A program made the position numbers and the translations under genes. Under the pieces are notes generated by a model, which saw only the letters and a list, made by a program, of their open reading frames with translations, made no database searches and was not told the origin of the DNA. Shown in pieces: positions 8,228 through 17,502 of a DNA stretch of 64,000 nucleotides (position 1 is the stretch's first letter; every line of letters begins with the position of its first letter). The stretch spans positions 1-64,000 of the forward strand of contig CAYILR010000020.1 of assembly GCA_964364175.1 (NCBI GenBank), written 5' to 3'. Source of the stretch: CAYILR01 sp964364175 (lineage in GTDB: Bacteria; Bdellovibrionota; UBA1018).

Positions 8228-8521
8228 ATGGAAAAAATGAATGAAAACCAGTTCGAAAAAATGAAATCAGAAATCTTGCCTTCTGACGAGGTAGAAGAGG
8301 GTGAGCTCTGGAAGGCTGTTCTTGCGTCGAAGCCACGTTTTTCTAGCAATGCTGAGGCAGCGGCGGCTTATAGGCTTGAATTGGATGAGCTTGCGGTGAC
8401 TCATGGTCAGACAGTAGAAGACCTCCTTCATGAGGCGCATACATCTCATATTTTTAAAGACCATCATTTCCATGCGCTCGCTCTCGAGCGTCGCATTGGC
8501 TATTTGAGCATAAAAAAATGA
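8228..8521 (+). CDS. Partner gene of TumE-like protein, copy 1 (candidate antitoxin)
   Basis: A 97-residue acidic/helical protein of unknown family. I chose the ATG at 8228 because GGAG (8216-8219) lies eight bases upstream. The conserved core shared with the second copy is KMKSEILP near the N-terminus, SSNAEAA.AYR.ELDELAVTH.QTVEDLL.EAH, and ALERRIGYLS at the end. I see no clear helix-turn-helix. Its stop overlaps the start of the next gene in ATGA, so the pair is translationally coupled, with the small gene first as in many antitoxin-toxin operons. The antitoxin role is inferred from position only. Confidence 0.7.
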   Translation: MEKMNENQFEKMKSEILPSDEVEEGELWKAVLASKPRFSSNAEAAAAYRLELDELAVTHGQTVEDLLHEAHTSHIFKDHHFHALALERRIGYLSIKK

Positions 8522-8979
8522 CTCAAAAACATGATTGGGCGAGTTACCAAACCTATATCAATGCACATGAGCGTGTTCTCAGAACGTATGCAAAATTCAT
8601 GGAATATCCGAAGCGATATAAACTTGATGAGGTCAATGAAAATTGGTTCATTCTTTCATGCAAAGAGTTGATTTTTACAACGTATAACGGTGGCAAAATC
8701 AGAGTCGATATTATCAAGGATGTTGAAGTAGACGTCTCAGTACCGCAGCGGAAAAAAGCTCGGACTTTTGCTTACAGCTACAGTTGTAGTCGTCCAGGTG
8801 GATCACGTCTTATACGATATGACAGTCCCGATACTGAGGTAGGTCCTAAAACACCTGATCATCACCGCTATCACCACAAACATGACTTCACGTCAGGCAA
8901 GGAAGTCATCACGAAAGTTGCAGACGACGCCTGGCCGCATGTCAGCGATTTTTTCAATGAGGTACTTACGAGTTTCTAA
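8518..8979 (+). CDS. TumE-like (DUF6516-like) protein, copy 1 (candidate toxin)
   Basis: A 153-residue protein. The C-terminal half has the pattern AYSY..., LIRYDSP, DHHRYHHKHDF and a final SDFFNEVL. This matches the layout of TumE/DUF6516 proteins, where an RYDN segment is followed by a histidine-rich HHxH segment and a terminal helix. Those proteins are annotated as toxins of TumE-TumA systems. The N-terminal 70 residues (SYQTYINAHERVLRTY...) are extra relative to short TumE proteins. It overlaps the upstream partner by ATGA. It is about 71% identical, without gaps, to the copy at 11670 (109 of 153 residues by hand count). The assignment is by motif only. Confidence 0.65.
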   Translation: MTQKHDWASYQTYINAHERVLRTYAKFMEYPKRYKLDEVNENWFILSCKELIFTTYNGGKIRVDIIKDVEVDVSVPQRKKARTFAYSYSCSRPGGSRLIRYDSPDTEVGPKTPDHHRYHHKHDFTSGKEVITKVADDAWPHVSDFFNEVLTSF

Positions 8980-9004
8980 GAGCGCATCTAAGGAAATGCT
9001 GTCG

Positions 9005-9937
9005 TTATGTCCCACGCTGGGCGGCGGCGTTGATTCCGGAGAGTTCCAGGCTGTCGTAATATTCTAGGTTATCTTTGATGGCGATGAGTCGGCTTTTGTA
9101 TTTGTCAGATACGTTTCTGTAAATTGCGCCGCCGATTCCGGCGATTGCGCAAGCGGCGTTGAACATGGGGTAGCCTTCTGGCGACTTTCCAAGACAAGTG
9201 ATGTTCGATACACGTCTTCTCAGAAAATTGTAGGTTCCTGGTACTGTTTTCACAAGCGCACCAGAGTCTTCCTGAGAGTAAGCCAAGATAAAATCTGCGC
9301 GAAAATGCTGATTCTTAAATTGTTCCTTGCGAAGCCGACCTGCGTCGCTGGAATACCACTCCACAAATCCGATGCGTGTGGCTCGAATCAAGAGTCCCCG
9401 AACAAATGGATTGTCGCCGTAGGTTTTGCTTTTTCGCTCATCCACGTTGCCTTGCGAGTCAAAATACAGATCCAGAGTAGCGTTGCCATGAATCGAGTTT
9501 TCGACAAGGAGTTCTGGATAATCTAAGTGGCCATTGATTTTACTCGCGAGCAAATCAAAAACATCCCAGACTTTGCTTTCGGTTTCCAATAATTCTCGTG
9601 CAAACTCGGCGCTCTCGCTGCCAGTGGTTGTATGAGCTTTTTTTATTGTTTGGGAGGTAGTGCCAAGGATTGGCAAAGCGAATTTGGAGAGTGCTGCAAG
9701 AGTTCCTTTTTGAACTCTGTTTGGTACTTTAGTTTGAATAGAGGTAGGACGATTTTTTATCTGAGTTGGCGTCGGACTCAATAGTTCTACTGCTATCGAC
9801 TGATGAGTCGGAGGTACTATTGTATTTTTGTGTAAAAGTGGCACTGCTGCATAGAATAACGCCAAGGCACCCGAGTGGATCAGGAGCGAAATTAGAAAAT
9901 AATTTCTCGATTTTTTATTTTTTCTCACTGGACTCAT
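9005..9937 (-). CDS. TonB-like energy transducer protein
   Basis: A 310-residue protein. Residues 1-12 are basic and 13-33 form a single membrane anchor (YFLISLLIHSGALALFYAAV), followed by the VELLSPTP segment common after the anchor in TonB proteins. A proline/threonine-rich linker follows. Around residues 140-200 there is a YPELLVENSIHGNATLDLYFDSQGNV stretch that resembles the TonB C-terminal domain (YP..A...GI.G.V.V.F.I...G.V). The usual C-terminal ending is replaced by about 90 residues of unknown character. No ExbB/ExbD genes are nearby. It lies on the opposite strand between TumE-like copy 1 and the decayed copy. Confidence 0.65.
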   Translation of the reverse strand: MSPVRKNKKSRNYFLISLLIHSGALALFYAAVPLLHKNTIVPPTHQSIAVELLSPTPTQIKNRPTSIQTKVPNRVQKGTLAALSKFALPILGTTSQTIKKAHTTTGSESAEFARELLETESKVWDVFDLLASKINGHLDYPELLVENSIHGNATLDLYFDSQGNVDERKSKTYGDNPFVRGLLIRATRIGFVEWYSSDAGRLRKEQFKNQHFRADFILAYSQEDSGALVKTVPGTYNFLRRRVSNITCLGKSPEGYPMFNAACAIAGIGGAIYRNVSDKYKSRLIAIKDNLEYYDSLELSGINAAAQRGT

Positions 9938-9984
9938 TCTCCCATAAAAAAGAACAATAATCGATGCTGGATTTGTTAGACATG

Positions 9985-10132
9985 CGTCGACTTGGCTATC
10001 TCAGCAAATGACTCGGAAGCACGGCTGGGTGAGCTACCAGACTTATATCGATGCACATGAGCGTGTTTTGAAAACGTATACGAAGGAGGTGGCCAGATCG
10101 GTCCTAGAACACCTGCTTGCCACTACGATTCT
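9985..10132 (+). pseudogene. Decayed remnant of a TumE-like module
   Basis: Bases 9985-10011 encode RRLGYLSK and stop, the end of the partner gene. The overlapping ATGA at 10008 then opens a copy of the TumE-like gene that follows the other copies for about 26 codons (KHGWVSYQTYIDAHERVLKTY). After that it carries two internal deletions relative to copy 2: one joins KTY to TKEVA, the next jumps to the region around the GPKTP codons, shifting frame. The similarity ends near 10132, at the stop of the next opposite-strand gene. Its sequence is closer to copy 2 than to copy 1. Confidence 0.78.
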
Positions 10133-10134
10133 AC

Positions 10135-11019
10135 TCAAATTGCCGAACCTACTTGGTGTAGCTCGGGTTTTCTCAATTCAACAGCAACACCTTGAGATTG
10201 AGAGTCGAAGTGTTTGGATTCTTTCTGTGATTCGCGTGGGTCACGAAAAGAGGTTTTATCGAAGAGCGCTCTTCTTTGATCTTCAATTTTTTTCTGTTTT
10301 TCTCGTTCTATTCTCTGTTCTTCCTGTTCTTTTCTCTTTTGTTCCATTTCTAGTGCTTGTTTCTGCGCTTGATATTTTTTAGCATTCACTTGTTGATCCA
10401 AAGAATATTTGGCGCCCGCGATGAGATGCTTCACAGAATCGAGGGTGTTGACAAAGACATTGTTGAAACTAGTTTCGTGATCATGCCAGTCTGCTCTAGT
10501 GTTACAAAAACTGTTAGAACTGTTTATGTTATCTGTGCCGATCTCTTTTAAAAAATCATCAGAAACTTCAGATACTATGATACTGGTTGTCCTTGGTGCT
10601 GTTTCATTACCAAAATAGTAGGAAAGTTCATAATCAATCCGCTCCACGTCAGACATGATCGAATTATTGCTATTTCTGCGTATTCTTTCTTTAAGATGAA
10701 CATATTTTGCTCCTAATGCCTCTAACTCTCGAATCCCTTGTTTTACTTCGGGGTTTTCTGCTGCTTGAATCAGTTGCTCATGTTTGAGAAAAGCACACAT
10801 GGGTCGTTTATTAAGTTCCTGAAAAAGTCGCTCTTTTTCTTCTTTGGATCGATCAGAAGCCAAATATAAATCGATTGATGAATTAATGTAGGAACGGTCG
10901 TCCTCCAAATAAATTTTAACGCTCGGATGTTCGATTTTTTGACCTTCAGCTTTTGCAACCATTGGGGATGCAGAAACTGTTAAAGCCATAGCCAATAAAT
11001 ATTTGTGATTAAATTTCAT
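10135..11019 (-). CDS. Secreted protein with C-terminal coiled coil
   Basis: A 294-residue protein with a clear signal peptide (MKFNHKYLLAMALTVSASPMVAKA). Residues about 205-260 are an uninterrupted charged coiled coil rich in Lys, Glu, Gln and Arg (KYQAQKQALEMEQKRKEQ...). A GAGAGG ribosome site precedes the ATG at 11019. The middle has single cysteines at PMCAFLK and SFCNTRA. No family recognised. Its stop abuts the end of the module remnant, so the C-terminus may have been reshaped by that insertion or deletion. Confidence 0.7.
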   Translation of the reverse strand: MKFNHKYLLAMALTVSASPMVAKAEGQKIEHPSVKIYLEDDRSYINSSIDLYLASDRSKEEKERLFQELNKRPMCAFLKHEQLIQAAENPEVKQGIRELEALGAKYVHLKERIRRNSNNSIMSDVERIDYELSYYFGNETAPRTTSIIVSEVSDDFLKEIGTDNINSSNSFCNTRADWHDHETSFNNVFVNTLDSVKHLIAGAKYSLDQQVNAKKYQAQKQALEMEQKRKEQEEQRIEREKQKKIEDQRRALFDKTSFRDPRESQKESKHFDSQSQGVAVELRKPELHQVGSAI

Positions 11020-11385
11020 AAAACCTCTCTGGGATATGATTACGCAAAGGCCATGCCAGATAGGAACGGAGGACGATGTGCTTTAATGACTAATGAGCCC
11101 AGTCGTTATGAGAAAAATAAGCTAATTTAGTTTAAAAAATTAGTTACCTTTCTGACTAGTGTTAAAAACTTGAACAGTCTTTCGAACCAATCCACCAGCA
11201 CTCAAACATCAGCCGGCTGATTTTGAGTGCAAAAACGTGTAGTCCGGTTTTCGGACACGTTGAAGTATTTCCGACATAAAATATTTTCTATTTTTTTTAT
11301 AACCTGCTGGATTTGCTAAGGATTAAAGTTTCAGGATCTCTGGAAACTTTGGTATTCTAAGGGCTTCAGAACAGGAGTGTTTTTT
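11020..11385. promoter_or_regulatory. Upstream region of TumE-like module 2 with duplicated operator
   Basis: This gene-free stretch separates divergent genes. From 11207 it matches the upstream region of module 1: palindrome ATCAGCCGGCTGAT (11208-11221), then the hairpin CGTGT-a-GTCCG-gtttt-CGGACACG (11236-11259), which is better paired here than in copy 1. AT-rich DNA with TATAAC follows, and AGGAG at 11373-11377. Bases 11020-11206 hold no feature I can support except the promoter region expected for the secreted coiled-coil gene. Confidence 0.55.
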
Positions 11386-11673
11386 ATGGAAAAAATAATT
11401 GAAAACCGGGTCGAAAAAATGAAATCAGAAATTTTGCCTTGTGACGAGGAGGGGGAGAGTGAGCTTTGGAAGGAGATTTGCGCAGCTAAACCGCTTTTTT
11501 CTAGCAACGCGGAGGCTGCAATTGCATATCGTCGAGAGCTTGATGAACTTGCAGTGACTCACAATCAGACGGTTGAAGATCTCCTTTATGAAGCCCACAC
11601 GACTCACTTTTCCAAAGAGCATCACTTTCGTGCTCTCGCTCTAGAACGTCGAATTGGCTATCTCAGCAAATGA
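11386..11673 (+). CDS. Partner gene of TumE-like protein, copy 2 (candidate antitoxin)
   Basis: A 95-residue paralogue of the 8228 gene with the same core (KMKSEILP, SSNAEAAIAYR.ELDELAVTH, ALERRIGYLSK). The start at 11386 is set by AGGAG at 11373-11377; the frame is open slightly upstream from a GTG that lies inside that ribosome site. The first third differs most between the copies (EEGESELWKEICAAK versus EVEEGELWKAVLASK) and the central and last segments least. It overlaps the next start in ATGA. Function inferred only from the gene pair. Confidence 0.7.
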   Translation: MEKIIENRVEKMKSEILPCDEEGESELWKEICAAKPLFSSNAEAAIAYRRELDELAVTHNQTVEDLLYEAHTTHFSKEHHFRALALERRIGYLSK

Positions 11674-12131
11674 TTCGGAAGCACGACTGGGCGAGCTACC
11701 AGACTTATATGGATGCACATGAGCGTGTTTTGAAAACGTATGAAAAGTTCATGGAATTTCCAAAAACGTATACGAAAGAAGTGGCCAACGAGAGTTGGGT
11801 CATCTTTAGATGCCAAGAGTTGATTTTTACCACTTACAACGGAAGTAAAGTTCAAGTGGATCTCCACAAGGATGTTGAAATTGATGCATCAGTTCCGACA
11901 CGTAAAAAAGCGCGGATTTTTGCATACAGTTATCATTGTGGTCGCCTTGGCGGACCTAACTTAATACGGTATGACAGTCCAGACATTCAGATAGGTCCTA
12001 AGACACCGAAGCACCACTACTATCACCACAAACACGACTTCACGTCCGGGAAGGAAGTGATTACAAGAGTTCCAAACGACTCTTGGCCGCATGTGAGTGA
12101 TTTTTTCCATGAAGTCTTGATGACTTTCTGA
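11670..12131 (+). CDS. TumE-like (DUF6516-like) protein, copy 2 (candidate toxin)
   Basis: A 153-residue paralogue of the gene at 8518. The longest identical blocks are ELIFTTYNG, RKKAR, LIRYDSPD, GPKTP and HHKHDFTSGKEVIT, so the arginine-tyrosine-aspartate and histidine-rich motifs are conserved while the flanks have drifted. This is the pattern expected if those residues are catalytic or metal-binding. The start overlaps the partner gene stop. A secreted protein gene follows after 28 bases in the same direction. Confidence 0.65.
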   Translation: MIRKHDWASYQTYMDAHERVLKTYEKFMEFPKTYTKEVANESWVIFRCQELIFTTYNGSKVQVDLHKDVEIDASVPTRKKARIFAYSYHCGRLGGPNLIRYDSPDIQIGPKTPKHHYYHHKHDFTSGKEVITRVPNDSWPHVSDFFHEVLMTF

Positions 12132-12159
12132 TAATCAGCCTCATCGAAACGGGGTTCAA

Positions 12160-12705
12160 ATGGTTCAATCTGTAATGGTTTTGCTGACTTTGATGGGTTT
12201 GGGTGCGCCGGTGGCTTATTCGGCGGACTTGCTGAAATGTGAGTTTCACTCGATTGACCCTGAAGATCCTGTGATGCCGGTTGTGATTTCCAAAGACAAG
12301 AAGGGCAAATTGACTCTGTCTCTTCAAGGTGAGCAACCGGTGAGTTATCCGGTATTGCGTGTTCTTGACAGGACGCTCCCGAATCTCCAGGAGATGTTGG
12401 CTTGTGATTCGAGCAGTAATTCCTTGGATGAGTGCATGGACCGATATTCCAAAAAATACAGATTCTTGGATGCGTATGAATCGATGCTTCCCCGAGAAGT
12501 TCTCTATATGCGGGATTTGTCGCAGGACTCCGTGGTCAAAGCTGATTTTGGCCTGCAAATTGAATCGATTGCTCGTGTTAGAAAATATGCTGTCGTAGGC
12601 CCCAGCAAATTCGGGCTACCGGGTTTGAACGAATACTACGATGCCAATGACAGGTTAATCGGTAGAATTCTATTCCCCGGCATCGGCGCAGGACCTTGTC
12701 GGTAG
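12160..12705 (+). CDS. Secreted hypothetical protein
   Basis: A 181-residue protein with a signal peptide (hydrophobic 4-16, cleavage near AYSA-D). The mature part has single cysteines at LLKCEF, MLACDSS, DECMDRY and a terminal GPCR, which may form two disulfides. No known family. The ATG at 12160 lacks a strong ribosome site. It lies 28 bases after the TumE-like copy 2 and 32 before the TerC gene; a shared transcript is possible. Confidence 0.65.
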   Translation: MVQSVMVLLTLMGLGAPVAYSADLLKCEFHSIDPEDPVMPVVISKDKKGKLTLSLQGEQPVSYPVLRVLDRTLPNLQEMLACDSSSNSLDECMDRYSKKYRFLDAYESMLPREVLYMRDLSQDSVVKADFGLQIESIARVRKYAVVGPSKFGLPGLNEYYDANDRLIGRILFPGIGAGPCR

Positions 12706-12737
12706 TTTTTTATCTGGTTCTTTTGTAAGCTTATCAA

Positions 12738-13466
12738 ATGATCTCTAGCCAAGACCTGATGGTGATCGGGTTCCTCGTGTTTCTTGAAGGAATCCTTTCG
12801 ATTGATAATGCTCTCGTGCTGGCCCTTTTGGCCAAGGATCTGCCAAAATCCTTGCAACGCAAGGCCCTGACATACGGGCTTGTGGGTGCGGTTTTATTCC
12901 GTCTGATTTCGCTGGGTCTGGTGACCTACTTGATCCGTTGGCGATGGGTCAAATTTGTGGGGGGAGGGTACCTTCTTTTCATTGCGATCAAGAATCTTTT
13001 TTTTGAGGACAAATCACCCCACAAGAAATTAAAAAAATCCAGTTTTTGGAAGACTGTCTTGGTGATTGAGCTGACAGACATCGCTTTTGCAGTCGATTCG
13101 ATTTTGGCTGCTGTGGCGTTGTCTAACAAATTCTGGATTGTCTTTACTGGCGGCGTTTTGGGTCTCATCATGATGCGGTTTGCGGCGAGCATTTTTATCA
13201 AAATGCTCGACCGGTTTCCTGCGTTCGAGACGACAGCCTATCTTTTGGTTTTGGCGATCGGGGTGAAGGTGATCCTGGAGGGAATGCAAATTCCTGGAAT
13301 TGATTTCCATGAAACTCATGAGCCCCCATTCTGGATTTTTTGGACGGTGGCATTGATGTGTGTCTTGTATGGATTTTCCCCTGCGAAAAAGAAAAAATCA
13401 CTGGAATCTTCACTGAAGGAAGAAGAGAAACTCAGTGATGAAATTTCTGGAGATGAACAAAGATGA
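12738..13466 (+). CDS. TerC-family integral membrane protein
   Basis: A 242-residue multi-span membrane protein. The first helix contains LEGILSIDNALVLALLA, with the acidic residues (E, D) and asparagine typical of TerC/YkoY/Alx proteins, which are linked to metal-ion (often manganese) export. A second family signature, VIELTDIAFAVDSILAAVAL, lies near residues 112-130. About seven hydrophobic segments are visible and the C-terminus is charged and cytoplasmic. Its stop overlaps the start of the next gene in ATGA. The transported ion cannot be told from sequence. Confidence 0.88.
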   Translation: MISSQDLMVIGFLVFLEGILSIDNALVLALLAKDLPKSLQRKALTYGLVGAVLFRLISLGLVTYLIRWRWVKFVGGGYLLFIAIKNLFFEDKSPHKKLKKSSFWKTVLVIELTDIAFAVDSILAAVALSNKFWIVFTGGVLGLIMMRFAASIFIKMLDRFPAFETTAYLLVLAIGVKVILEGMQIPGIDFHETHEPPFWIFWTVALMCVLYGFSPAKKKKSLESSLKEEEKLSDEISGDEQR

Positions 13467-14620
13467 TACTCAGGGCCCCTGCTCGCGCGAGCCTAGTTCT
13501 CTATTCATTGATTTTTTTTCAAGCCCCGCAAGGTTTTGACATCGGAAAATTTCCATTTGAAAACCTCTTGCCTCCCGAAGGCGTTGCGACTCAAAAAGAG
13601 CAGGATATTCTTAAGCAAATTTTGAAGCAAAATCACCTGGATGAAAAGCTCCTGTTCTCTGACCTGGATCATGACGGAATTCGGGATTTTACGATCTCGC
13701 AGTCGGGTGACATGACTATTATTGCTGCTGAGGATGCAGACTGGGATGGGGATGGGGTGCCCAATTTGATTGACGAGTCGATTGGAAAAACTAAGGTTGC
13801 TCAGCTTGAAAAGAAAGAATTTTTTTCAAACGAATTCAAAGCACAGCTAGGCTCGGCTACCGATCTGGCACGATCCTTGGAAATTCATGGAATCAAGGTG
13901 ATTTCCGATCGGGATTACGTTCACGATGTTTTGGTACTCGAGATTTTCAAGAAGATTCTCGAGATCACGAAGATTAAGAATGGTGGTGGTATTCGTTTTT
14001 TTCATGCGACTCGGCCCATTGCGAGCAAGGGGCAACATGTATTTTTCTCATTTGTCACGCAGTCTCGCAGTTTGGAATTCTATCCAGAACCTTTTTTGAA
14101 ATACATGAAGGAGCAGATCCGGGGCCGGTTCAAAGGTGCTCCCGCTGCACAACTGGTCAATGGATTTGTGATGCCGGTAATTGTGCACAGTCTTGCGCAT
14201 GAGCTGGGGCATGCGGTGGGCTCGAAATCAGAAATAGAAAAACTGGCAAAAGATTCTGGTTGGAGTTGGAAAGTAGAACCCACGGGATCCAAATACTTAG
14301 TGGAAAAACGAGAATCGTCCAAGGCATTGAAGGAAACGAAAACAGATCTTCAATTCAAGGGGAAGAATCTTAAACAGTGGATGGGTGAGAAGGAGCTTTT
14401 TGAAAAGACTTCAGAACACCCAATGAGCATGCTCAAAAAAGCGGGCACTTTGAGCTATTACTCTTTCAGCGATCCCGATGAGTGGTGGGCGGAGAATTTT
14501 GCCGCATGTGTGTTCAAGAAAGTATTCCCAAAATCAGCTGAAGCGGACGAGTCCACGCGCTTTGAAGCCCTGATGGGTTTCCGATCAGATCTGGGGAACG
14601 AAAAGGCTTGTCGGTTTTAA
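13463..14620 (+). CDS. Secreted metallopeptidase-like protein with calcium-type repeats
   Basis: A 385-residue protein with an N-terminal hydrophobic signal (LVLYSLIFFQAPQG). Residues about 70-110 hold two acidic loops, DLDHDGIRD and DWDGDGVPN, of the type found in calcium-binding thrombospondin-3/dockerin-like repeats. Near residue 245 is HSLAHELGHAVGS, an HExxH zinc site. About 110 residues later ENFAACVFKKVFP supplies a glutamate that could be the third ligand. This fits a secreted zincin, but I cannot place it in a named peptidase family. Translation is coupled to the TerC gene by ATGA. The 3' end meets the opposite-strand gene, overlapping by four bases. Confidence 0.7.
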   Translation: MILRAPARASLVLYSLIFFQAPQGFDIGKFPFENLLPPEGVATQKEQDILKQILKQNHLDEKLLFSDLDHDGIRDFTISQSGDMTIIAAEDADWDGDGVPNLIDESIGKTKVAQLEKKEFFSNEFKAQLGSATDLARSLEIHGIKVISDRDYVHDVLVLEIFKKILEITKIKNGGGIRFFHATRPIASKGQHVFFSFVTQSRSLEFYPEPFLKYMKEQIRGRFKGAPAAQLVNGFVMPVIVHSLAHELGHAVGSKSEIEKLAKDSGWSWKVEPTGSKYLVEKRESSKALKETKTDLQFKGKNLKQWMGEKELFEKTSEHPMSMLKKAGTLSYYSFSDPDEWWAENFAACVFKKVFPKSAEADESTRFEALMGFRSDLGNEKACRF

Positions 14621-15033
14621 TGAGCGGTTTTCTTTGCGCCCTTAACTGCTTTCAGAACAGCTTTCTGAGCAGTCATCTCATCTAGGATTGCGAGAGCTTC
14701 GAATCGAAGATCGTTTTCAAAAATGAAACGGTAAAAATTTTCCATGTCTGGATGGTGACGAAAGTTTTTGAAAGAAGCAGAAGCTTCAGCAGTTCCGCCC
14801 GCAGTGGCAGCAGCCAACGCAGCAGCGTTGCTATCGGATGAGCGGCCTTGAGCAGCAGCTTCTTCAGCTTCGTCTTCGTCAATGGTTTCAACAGTGACGG
14901 AAATCTCAGTAGATTTCATTTCAATGACTTCGGATTTCTTGGAAGCTTTTGCTGGAGCTTTCGCAGACTTGGTTTCTGATTTGGTTTCTTTGGCGATTGC
15001 GACAGGCTTCTTTTTGGTGGTTTTGGTGCTCAT
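14617..15033 (-). CDS. Lysine/alanine-rich small protein downstream of sigma-54 regulator
   Basis: A 138-residue protein of unknown family. The first 45 residues are Lys/Ala/Thr-rich (STKTTKKKPVAIAKETKSETKSAKAPAKA), followed by an acidic patch and an alanine run. A better ordered C-terminus (HHPDMENFYRFIFENDLRFEALAILDEM) looks helical. The ATG at 15033 follows AAAGGG; an alternative ATG at 15048 overlaps the stop of the regulator gene (TAATG). Either way it is transcribed with the regulator. The basic tail could bind nucleic acid; this is a guess from composition. Confidence 0.65.
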   Translation of the reverse strand: MSTKTTKKKPVAIAKETKSETKSAKAPAKASKKSEVIEMKSTEISVTVETIDEDEAEEAAAQGRSSDSNAAALAAATAGGTAEASASFKNFRHHPDMENFYRFIFENDLRFEALAILDEMTAQKAVLKAVKGAKKTAH

Positions 15034-15047
15034 TTTTTTCCCTTTCA

Positions 15048-16706
<1,659 letters not shown>

Positions 16707-16758
16707 TGACCGAAGCGGAGTATATCTTTTTTACATGGAGAAATCAAGCTAAATCCGA

Positions 16759-17502
16759 TCAAGAACGTCGGTCAAAATCTCGAAGTAAAATTTGCAAAGA
16801 AAGAAGAGATAAAAACAAAGGAATACAGGTAGTTATAGCGATCGACGGAGCTTCGATCAAGTAATCCTTACCCTGTAAAATCAACGCTCCCCAAGTATTT
16901 TTTCCGACGGGAGCCCCTAAACCCATCAAAGTCAGGGTGGCTTCGGCCAGGATTCCAGCGGCAAATAGGTCGGGAATTTTTACACGGATCCAGTGCCATA
17001 AATGAGGGGTGAAGTGAAGCATGACGAGCCTTGGAAAAGAAGCCCCCAGGGCGCGGGTAGCAGTCATAAAGTCCTCTTGTATAATTTCCCGAGCTCGGAC
17101 TTGGACTAGTCGGATCATCCCAGGCAGGGTTCCTAGGACCATAGCTGCTACCAGGGTTTTCCACCCTGGACTGATGAGTGCGGCTAGTGTGATCGAGATC
17201 AAAAGAGAGGGGAAGGCCAAGAAAAAATCGAGGAACTTCCCACTATAAAACGAGAGTTGAGCGGGTAGGGTAGCGAGTAGGCATCCTACCGTGATTCCAA
17301 TGAGCAAAGTGCAGCTGCCTATGATGAGTGAAAGCCCTGAGCTGATCGCGCTCCCTTGAAGAACAAGCCAAAGGAGCGGTCTGCCAAAAACGTCGTATCC
17401 GGGTTGAATACTGAGTGGCAGATGAAAGGGAATGTCGAGAGTGAGTGCGAAAAGGGAGAGTCCATACCAAGTGGCAAGCCAGAGATAGGCGGCTTTCCTC
17501 AT
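16759..17502 (-). CDS. ABC transporter permease, DppC/OppC type
   Basis: An inner-membrane permease of 247 residues. Several hydrophobic spans are visible, with the EAA-type loop ATRALGASFPRLVMLHFTPHL that contacts the ATPase. Near the C-terminus LAEATLTLMGLGAPVGKNTWGAL is the highly conserved block of the peptide/nickel BPD family. It is slightly shorter than usual for DppC (about 280-300). Its start overlaps the DppB-type gene stop in ATGA. No ATPase or binding protein gene lies beside it, so partners must be encoded elsewhere or the pair is used by another system. Confidence 0.88.
   Translation of the reverse strand: MRKAAYLWLATWYGLSLFALTLDIPFHLPLSIQPGYDVFGRPLLWLVLQGSAISSGLSLIIGSCTLLIGITVGCLLATLPAQLSFYSGKFLDFFLAFPSLLISITLAALISPGWKTLVAAMVLGTLPGMIRLVQVRAREIIQEDFMTATRALGASFPRLVMLHFTPHLWHWIRVKIPDLFAAGILAEATLTLMGLGAPVGKNTWGALILQGKDYLIEAPSIAITTCIPLFLSLLSLQILLRDFDRRS

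Noticed and set aside
10357..10551. Plus-strand ORF of 64 codons
   Set aside because: Shadow within the secreted coiled-coil gene; hydrophobic composition arises from the reverse of Lys/Glu-rich codons.
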